Part shown: piece after piece, positions 1-4,251 of the stretch
How the letters are laid out: each line of letters opens with the position of its first letter
How positions within the stretch are numbered: the stretch's first letter is position 1
Source of the DNA: UBA8337 sp965658615
GTDB taxonomy: Bacteria > Pseudomonadota > Alphaproteobacteria > RS24
Direction: 5' to 3'
DNA: 5,323 nt
Assembly: GCA_965658615.1 (NCBI GenBank)
Contig: CBFHSX010000074.1
Coordinates: 1-5,323 of the forward strand
The notes under the pieces: model-generated
The model's input: the letters and a program-made list of their open reading frames with translations, nothing else
Databases searched by the model: none
Told to the model about the DNA's origin: nothing
Position numbers and translations under genes: made by a program

Positions 1-236
1 TTTATTTTCAGCTCGTCAAAAAGATCAATGAGGCCCGGATAATTGAGGTCGTTATAAACGATGAAACCGGTATCGACGCTCATCCAATCCCCATTGCCCG
101 TATAATCAATGTCTTTGGTCGCTGCGTGTCCACCGGCGCGATCGCGCTTTTCAAATAAGGTGATATCGTGACTGCGCGACAAAAGATAGGCGGCCATGTT
201 TCCTGATATGCCGGAACCGACAATGGCGATTTTCAT
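1..236 (-). CDS. COG2907-type FAD-dependent flavoprotein (amine-oxidase-like), N-terminal 78 residues only
   Basis: Seen: the minus-strand frame opens with ATG at 236 and stays open to the left edge. The N-terminus is a Rossmann beta-alpha-beta fold for FAD: MKIAIVGSGISG gives the GxGxxG motif at residues 7-12, an acidic residue at the end of strand 2 (E29) should bind the ribose, and RAGGH (33-37) follows. VDTGFIVYN (54-62), NYP and LFDEL are typical of the COG2907 group within the amine oxidase/phytoene desaturase superfamily. A GGAG ribosome binding site (245-248) lies 8 nt before the ATG. The gene starts 22 nt after the photolyase stop, so the two are probably co-transcribed. Known: relatives often sit with photolyase, DUF1365 and cyclopropane-fatty-acid-synthase-like genes, and in Rhodobacter this neighbourhood belongs to the singlet-oxygen response and unusual fatty acid synthesis. 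Inference: a membrane-lipid-modifying oxidoreductase. The substrate cannot be read from this fragment. Confidence 0.88.
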   Translation of the reverse strand, partial: MKIAIVGSGISGNMAAYLLSRSHDITLFEKRDRAGGHAATKDIDYTGNGDWMSVDTGFIVYNDLNYPGLIDLFDELKI

Positions 237-258
237 TTACTCAACTCCACTTCACGCC

Positions 259-1662
259 TCACAGCGCTTTAAAACTACTCAGCGCGCGTTCACGCGCTGC
301 CTCATGATTGACGATCGGGTTTGGATAGGTTTCGCCGAGGCGAATTTGATTGGCGTCCAGCATATCGCCTTTGGCTGTCCAGGGTGAAAACAGCGTCTTG
401 CCGGATAGCGGCGCCAGCTCCGGGCAATAGGTTTTGGTATAGGCGCCAGCGGCATCGAATTTCGGCCCTTGCAGGATCGGGTTGAAGATACGGAAATAGG
501 GCGCGGCATCGGCACCGCAGCCGGCCACCCATTGCCAACTCGCCGTATTATTGGCCGGGTCGGCATCGAGCAACCTATCCCAAAAATACGCCTCGCCTTC
601 GCGCCAATCGATGAGTAGGTGTTTGATGAGGAAACTGGCGGCAATCATCCGCACGCGATTATGCATATAGCCGGTGCGGTTCAACTCGCGCATTCCGGCA
701 TCGACAATCGGGTAACCGGTCTCGCCGCGCTTCCAAGCGTCCAGATCATCCGGCGCATCGCGCCAGGGAAAGGCTTCAAATTTCTCGGCCAAGCATGTGT
801 CGCCAATATGCGGATTGTGAAACATCAGTTGATAGGCAAATTCGCGCCAGCCGATCTCGGCCAGAAATTTGTCCGCGTCATCGTGCGCAAGTTCTGCCGC
901 AAGGGTTTCGGCGGCGATGCGAATGGGCGAAATCTCGCCCCAGCGCAAATGCGGGCTGAGGCGTGATGTGGCGGGTTCAGCCGGCAGATTGCGCCGCTCG
1001 GCATAGCCGCGACAATTCTGATTGAGGAAAAGCGTTAAGGCATCGCGCGCGCCGGCTTCACCCGGCTGCCACGCCGTCAAGCGGTCGGCCATGGCGTGAG
1101 GCTGATGGGCGGGCAGGGGTGTGCTTTCGGGCAAAATGGCCGGGGCCGGAAGACTGCGCGGCGCATCCCAAACCCGCGTATTTAGGCCGGCAGCGCGGCA
1201 AGCGCGCCAAAACGGCGTAAACACCTTAAACGGCCCGCCGGTCGATTTTGAGGTGATCTCCCAAGGTTCAAACAGCATATGACTGTTAAAGCTCTCAACC
1301 GTCAGGCCGCGGGCTTTTAAATCCTGCTTAATGGATGTGTCGCGCGCGACACTGGCCGCCTCATATTGTCGGTTCCAATAGACACTGTCAGCGCCGGTCT
1401 CGGCAATCAGAGCGTCGAGCACGGATTTACTGTCGCCGGTGCGATAAATCAGACGACTGCCACGGGCTTGCAAATCGGCATCAAGCCGCGCCAAAGATTG
1501 GTCGCGCCACCAGCGTGCCATTGTGCCGGGCGGGCGCTGGCCATTTTGGTCATCGATAAAAAGCGGGATAATGGGGTGTTTGGCGGCAATAGCCGCTTCC
1601 AGCGCCGGATTGTCATCCAGCCTCAAGTCCTGACGAAACCACACAATGATGTTCTGTGACAC
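259..1662 (-). CDS. phrB: Deoxyribodipyrimidine photolyase (class I CPD photolyase)
   Basis: Repairs UV-induced cyclobutane pyrimidine dimers in DNA, using blue light and reduced FAD. The 467-residue length is normal for the family (E. coli PhrB has about 472). Residues 1 to about 135 form the antenna-chromophore alpha/beta domain, opening with IIVWFRQDLRLDDNPAL. From about 200 to the end is the FAD-binding helical domain. By alignment with remembered E. coli PhrB, the electron-transfer tryptophan triad is W300, W353 and W376 (W306/W359/W382). The CPD-contacting residues E269, W272, N335 and M339 (E274, W277, N341, M345) are also present. The signature TGYPIVDAGMREL is at 315-327, followed by TGYMHNRVRM, then DAAPYFRIFNP at 385-395. 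The dimer-contacting Met and the DADPANNTASWQW segment favour CPD repair over cryptochrome or 6-4 activity. The start is GTG at 1662, set by a strong GGGAGG 7 nt upstream. First gene of a probable operon with the flavoprotein. Confidence 0.97.
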   Translation of the reverse strand: MSQNIIVWFRQDLRLDDNPALEAAIAAKHPIIPLFIDDQNGQRPPGTMARWWRDQSLARLDADLQARGSRLIYRTGDSKSVLDALIAETGADSVYWNRQYEAASVARDTSIKQDLKARGLTVESFNSHMLFEPWEITSKSTGGPFKVFTPFWRACRAAGLNTRVWDAPRSLPAPAILPESTPLPAHQPHAMADRLTAWQPGEAGARDALTLFLNQNCRGYAERRNLPAEPATSRLSPHLRWGEISPIRIAAETLAAELAHDDADKFLAEIGWREFAYQLMFHNPHIGDTCLAEKFEAFPWRDAPDDLDAWKRGETGYPIVDAGMRELNRTGYMHNRVRMIAASFLIKHLLIDWREGEAYFWDRLLDADPANNTASWQWVAGCGADAAPYFRIFNPILQGPKFDAAGAYTKTYCPELAPLSGKTLFSPWTAKGDMLDANQIRLGETYPNPIVNHEAARERALSSFKAL

Positions 1663-1669
1663 GCCAAAG

Positions 1670-1675
1670 CCTCCC
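1670..1675 (-). promoter_or_regulatory. Shine-Dalgarno GGGAGG fixing the GTG start of phrB
   Basis: On the minus strand GGGAGG is followed by 7 nt and then GTG TCA CAG AAC. There is no ATG near the start of this frame, and the next residues (SQNIIVWFRQDLR) are already the conserved first strand of the photolyase fold, so GTG at 1662 is the convincing start. Confidence 0.85.
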
Positions 1676-1706
1676 GACGCATTAATTTCACTTTATGATA
1701 TGGGTC

Positions 1707-1732
1707 GTTTCAAATATTAAACCAGTTGAAAC
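1707..1732. repeat. Perfect 7-bp inverted repeat GTTTCAA-N12-TTGAAAC
   Basis: GTTTCAA at 1707-1713 is the exact reverse complement of TTGAAAC at 1726-1732, with a 12-base AT-rich spacer, giving about 19 bp (two helical turns) from arm centre to arm centre. That geometry suits a dimeric helix-turn-helix regulator rather than an RNA terminator: there is no U-tract and the stem is AT-rich. One arm overlaps the candidate -35 of phrB. Both the regulator and the function are inferred. Confidence 0.45.
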
Positions 1733-1770
1733 TTGATTATGTTACAACTGTTGCGGTGTTGGGGATGAGC

Positions 1771-2754
1771 ATGTTTGAAGAATATACAGAGGCCGAAAAG
1801 GGCTTTGGCAAGGTCTGGGCCGAGAGAATTGAGCCGGGGCTGTCAGCCTATGCGTCAGAATATGCACGCAAGAAAAAACTGGCCGTTTGGGGCGCCATCG
1901 GCACCGGCGTTTCGGTGGTGCTGATCTATGTATATTTCACCTTTATCGCGCCATGGACACATGAAGACGCGCAAGTCATCTTGCTGGCCACATTGTTGAT
2001 TGGCGGCGTGCTTTTGGCCATCGGCCTGGCCTATCCGCATACCAAACTTGAAAAAGCCTATAATGTGTTTTTGCAGGAAACCGTCGCCGACCATATGGGC
2101 GATTTGCTGATCAAGCCGGAGACGGATGAGAAAGCCCGTGCCGTGGAGCATGTTCTGTCGAAAATGGGGATGATCGAGAAACACGGGACCCCCGATTACA
2201 CCAATCACCATATCGGCACTTATCGTGATTGCGCGCTGAATATTTTCAATCTCGAAGTGACAAGCTCATCCGGCAGCGGGTCAAACCGCAGCACTTCGTC
2301 TAAAAATTACTGGATTATGGAAGTCGGCGTACCGATGGCCTTTGAGGGGGAAGTACAAATCCGCCGCGATTATGGTGCCGTGCTGAATAAGGCGCGCAGC
2401 CTTATGGTGAAGGGCAAGCAAGTGCCGTTTGACCATGCTGATTTTGAAAAGAAATTCGAGGTCTATGCGGAGGATGCCGAGCTGGCCTATCGGCTTATCT
2501 CACCGGCTTTTTGCGATAATTTGCTGGCCCTCGATACGCTCCTGCCGCGCGCCTTGTTTGGCAGCAAGCGGCCGATTTCGGGGCTGTTTCAAAACGCCAA
2601 TTTTGTCTTGGTCGTTGAGGGTTTGGCCGATGTGTTTGAGACCGATAGCGTCGCCCCGGCACGGGTTGGGGAAGCTGCCAGACGGATTATTGCACGCATG
2701 AACCTGCCCATGCAGATTATCGATTATCTGCATGGCGATCGCTCGGCCGATTAA
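1771..2754 (+). CDS. DUF3137-family membrane protein, unknown function
   Basis: The product is 327 residues from ATG at 1771. A short N-terminal stretch (MFEEYTEAEKGFGKVW) is followed by two close membrane helices at about 37-59 and 67-88. The basic run RKKK just before helix 1 predicts a cytoplasmic N-terminus, so both the N-terminus and the roughly 235-residue C-terminal domain should face the cytoplasm. Family evidence is the overall architecture plus the segment FEKKFEVYAEDAELAYRLIS (225-244), which matches the F-E-x-x-F-x-V-Y...D...A-x-Y-x-L-(T/S)-P pattern I recall for DUF3137 (galanin-like) proteins. A Ser/Gly/Asn-rich loop lies at about 164-178. The frame is also open upstream to a TTG at 1726, but that codon lies inside the inverted repeat and lacks a ribosome binding site. 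GGGG ends 6-7 nt before ATG 1771, which I prefer; ATG 1765 is an alternative. The gene converges on the next operon with a 3-base gap. No function can be assigned. Confidence 0.8.
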   Translation: MFEEYTEAEKGFGKVWAERIEPGLSAYASEYARKKKLAVWGAIGTGVSVVLIYVYFTFIAPWTHEDAQVILLATLLIGGVLLAIGLAYPHTKLEKAYNVFLQETVADHMGDLLIKPETDEKARAVEHVLSKMGMIEKHGTPDYTNHHIGTYRDCALNIFNLEVTSSSGSGSNRSTSSKNYWIMEVGVPMAFEGEVQIRRDYGAVLNKARSLMVKGKQVPFDHADFEKKFEVYAEDAELAYRLISPAFCDNLLALDTLLPRALFGSKRPISGLFQNANFVLVVEGLADVFETDSVAPARVGEAARRIIARMNLPMQIIDYLHGDRSAD

Positions 2755-2757
2755 GGT

Positions 2758-3228
2758 TCAGTCTTTCGCCAGAAAGCCACGCGCCATTTGCGCCGCAATG
2801 TAAATCGTCAGCAGCGCGGCGATGACGGCCAGCGTATAGCCGATGACGCCGAAAATATTCGATGTGCCCAGCACATTATCACCGAAAGACAGCGACCGGC
2901 TGCCTGAGGCATTACCGGTCCAATAAAACACCGTATTGGCCCAACCGGCGAAAATAATACCCTTGGCATAAAGCCGGATGCGCTCACCGGCCAGTCCGCA
3001 ATGCGGTAGGATGAAGGCAAAAGCAATGAGCATTAGCCCGTTCATTATGCCGCCCGAATGGGCCCGCACCCAGCCTTCTGTCGTGCCGAAGACCGGTATG
3101 CCGATAAACACGCTGGGCAGCAATTCGAGCCCACCGATTAGGCTGAAAGCCAACATGAAACCGGCCAGCAGGCCGATAATCAGCAGGATGAGCGCATGGC
3201 CCGTTAGTTGTTTTTGGTAAGCTTCCAT
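2758..3228 (-). CDS. StyC-like haem-b membrane epoxide isomerase (styrene oxide isomerase family)
   Basis: A 156-residue, very hydrophobic protein with four predicted membrane helices (about 13-36, 58-77, 86-104, 126-148). It aligns without gaps to my recollection of Pseudomonas StyC (about 169 residues), the enzyme that isomerises styrene oxide to phenylacetaldehyde by a Meinwald rearrangement at a ferric haem b. Shared blocks are GH near residue 10, the GG.E..P stretch at 32-38, EGWVRAHSG (51-59), NG at 63-64, AFILP (71-75), GWAN..FY (95-102), R.L.FG.N (111-118) and IF at 125-126. Key residues map to H57 (haem ligand H58 in StyC), N63 (N64) and Y102 (Y103). The StyC Asp95 position is A94 here. 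An AGGAG-rich ribosome binding site (GGGAGG, 3239-3234) lies 5 nt before the ATG, and the gene starts 23 nt after the di-iron gene, so they are likely one transcript. Inference: it isomerises an epoxide, or binds haem in a related membrane role. Substrate unknown; styrene is not implied. Confidence 0.8.
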   Translation of the reverse strand: MEAYQKQLTGHALILLIIGLLAGFMLAFSLIGGLELLPSVFIGIPVFGTTEGWVRAHSGGIMNGLMLIAFAFILPHCGLAGERIRLYAKGIIFAGWANTVFYWTGNASGSRSLSFGDNVLGTSNIFGVIGYTLAVIAALLTIYIAAQMARGFLAKD

Positions 3229-3251
3229 TATCTCCTCCCGATGAATGAAAT

Positions 3252-4163
3252 TTAGAGTTGCAGGATCTCCCGCATCGCCTCGCGGTCAATATCAAGCACA
3301 TTGCCGCCTTTGCTTTCATGCCGACGCCATGCAATCGCCACCGGATCCTGCTTACTGGTCGCCAGCGGGTGGTGGCGCGGATTATAGTCCTTGCGGAAGA
3401 CGGGCAGGGTCTGCCACGCCATTTCGCCCAAAGTGGTGGCCAAAAAGCCCATTGATTTAATCGCCTTGAGCGGGTTTTTGAGCCAACCCTCATGCCGCGC
3501 CATATGCGTATAGGCTTTGATGGTCTCCCAGGCGATATGCCAACCGGCGGCCAGCACCATATATTTTCGATACCATTCATGTTTACCGTAAAGATGGCGA
3601 TAGACATCATGCGCCACCGCGCCGTGCTCGACTTCCTCGACTTGATGCCAGACCCAAAGCGCTTTCATCACCGGATGCGACTCGGCCATCCATTTATCGT
3701 AATTACGTAAGATAATCAGCCCGGCCAAAAAGGTGAAAGTCTCGTAGCCGGCTGTGAAGCCGACCAGACGCTTATGGCTATCGGTCTTGGCGGCATGGCG
3801 AAAATGCGCTTTGGCGGTTGCATCGAGCTTGGCCACTTTCGGATAACGCTTGGCCATAACGGCGTTGAATTCGATAAAATTCTTGGCGTGATGGCCCTCT
3901 TGGCCGACCAAGGCGGCCATATCCCGGCGCAGCTTTTTATCGCTGACATCGTGCTTCACACTATTCATGGTGTGGATGAGGTAGCGCTCAAAATACGGCA
4001 CGTGCAGACCCAGCGCATTGATGAAGACCGAAAACTCAGGCGCGCTTTGGCTCCAGACGACATTATCGACGTCGAGCTTTGGTGTCTCAAAATCCAAGGG
4101 CCGCACCGGAAAATCATCCATCGGGTGCGCCGCGGCATCGAACGGCTTTTGGTTTTTTAACAT
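3252..4163 (-). CDS. PF10118-family di-iron protein (annotated as 'metal-dependent hydrolase'), putative oxygenase
   Basis: A 303-residue, probably soluble or membrane-associated, mostly helical protein. The order and motifs match PF10118/COG3687: PVRPLDFETP (19-28), LGLHVPYFERYLI (51-63), GQEGHHAKNF (87-96), YETFTFLAG (140-148) and WHQVEEVEHGAVAHDVY (172-188). These supply a complete four-helix-bundle di-iron ligand set: E59, E89xxH92, E141 and E177xxH180, the pattern of ferritin-like di-iron oxidases, desaturases and N-oxygenases. The family name 'hydrolase' is a prediction; the ligands point to O2 chemistry. A hydrophobic stretch at about 201-213 and another at 237-253 could touch the membrane. 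ATG at 4163 has no Shine-Dalgarno on the minus strand (the preceding bases are CAAACTCCTTTT), so it may be translated from a leaderless mRNA; M15 (4121) is a weaker alternative start. First gene of the operon with the StyC-like gene; diverges from the P450. Substrate unknown. Confidence 0.85.
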   Translation of the reverse strand: MLKNQKPFDAAAHPMDDFPVRPLDFETPKLDVDNVVWSQSAPEFSVFINALGLHVPYFERYLIHTMNSVKHDVSDKKLRRDMAALVGQEGHHAKNFIEFNAVMAKRYPKVAKLDATAKAHFRHAAKTDSHKRLVGFTAGYETFTFLAGLIILRNYDKWMAESHPVMKALWVWHQVEEVEHGAVAHDVYRHLYGKHEWYRKYMVLAAGWHIAWETIKAYTHMARHEGWLKNPLKAIKSMGFLATTLGEMAWQTLPVFRKDYNPRHHPLATSKQDPVAIAWRRHESKGGNVLDIDREAMREILQL

Positions 4164-4169
4164 AAAAGG

Positions 4170-4194
4170 AGTTTGCGGTGCTTACCGGCAAACT
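4170..4194. repeat. Imperfect inverted repeat (hairpin or operator)
   Basis: AGTTTGCGGT (4170-4179) pairs with ACCGGCAAACT (4184-4194) around the four bases GCTT, with one unpaired extra base. The outer seven pairs (AGTTTGC/GCAAACT) are perfect. It occupies the spacer and -10 area of the minus-strand promoter, a typical place for a repressor operator. It is not followed by a T-run on either strand, so it is unlikely to be a terminator. Confidence 0.5.
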
Positions 4195-4199
4195 GTCAA
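4170..4199 (-). promoter_or_regulatory. Candidate promoter of the di-iron/isomerase operon
   Basis: TTGACA (4199-4194) is a perfect sigma-70 -35. With an 18-nt spacer the -10 would be CAAACT (4175-4170), only 3/6 but with the important A2 and T6. RNA would then begin at or next to 4163, the A of the ATG, which fits the absence of a ribosome binding site. The weak -10 could mean that an activator is needed. Confidence 0.4.
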
Positions 4200-4229
4200 T
4201 TGATATCGCCGGGTTTTTATGCGTAAGAT
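4200..4229 (+). promoter_or_regulatory. Candidate promoter of the P450 gene
   Basis: TTGATA (4200-4205, 5/6 of consensus), an 18-nt spacer and TAAGAT (4224-4229, 4/6 of consensus) lie upstream of the P450. Transcription would start near 4236, leaving a short leader of about 16 nt that carries the ribosome binding site. Confidence 0.45.
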
Positions 4230-4239
4230 TTGACGAACA

Positions 4240-4246
4240 GGGGAGG
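4240..4246 (+). promoter_or_regulatory. Shine-Dalgarno GGGGAGG of the P450 gene
   Basis: A strong ribosome binding site lies 5 nt before ATG 4252. A second in-frame ATG at 4258 is 11 nt away, so the first is preferred. Confidence 0.75.
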
Positions 4247-4251
4247 ACATT

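Larger units (their letters stand above)
1663..1770. promoter_or_regulatory. Divergent intergenic region between phrB and the DUF3137 gene
   Basis: These 108 bases separate two divergently read genes and should hold both promoters. They are clearly AT-richer than the flanking coding sequence between about 1681 and 1745. For phrB, a minus-strand sigma-70-like candidate is TTGAAA (1713-1708), 17 nt, then TGAAAT (1690-1685). It matches 5/6 and 4/6 of consensus but lacks the usual A at -10 position 2. It would start RNA near 1678, just before the ribosome binding site. The same strand also has CCCATAT (1704-1698), which resembles a sigma-32/RpoH -10 element, but no good CTTGAAA lies at the right distance. 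No convincing -10 was found for the plus-strand gene. Both readings are by eye. Confidence 0.4.
4164..4251. promoter_or_regulatory. Divergent control region between the di-iron/isomerase operon and the P450
   Basis: These 88 bases must serve both directions. Two -35-like hexamers abut back to back in TGTCAATTGATA (4194-4205): TTGACA on the minus strand and TTGATA on the plus strand, sharing the perfect palindrome TCAATTGA. An imperfect inverted repeat (4170-4194) covers the minus-strand promoter. The arrangement suggests that both transcription units are controlled together. Confidence 0.5.

Noticed and set aside
1366..1659. 97-codon plus-strand open frame inside the photolyase gene
   Set aside because: It lies entirely antisense to a well-conserved photolyase coding region and has no ribosome binding site or recognisable motif; a shadow of the real gene.
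1691..1719. RpoE/ChrR-type promoter (TGATCC-N18-TAAGA) for phrB
   Set aside because: TAAAG is present, but the bases 18 nt upstream (TAATAT) do not match TGATCC.
2758..3228. Calling this gene a styrene-degradation styC
   Set aside because: No StyA/StyB, phenylacetaldehyde dehydrogenase or StyS/StyR genes are visible and the Asp95 position differs, so only family membership is claimed.
3774..4160. 128-codon plus-strand open frame antisense to the di-iron gene
   Set aside because: Lies antisense to a gene with a complete conserved ligand set; its translation resembles no family I know.
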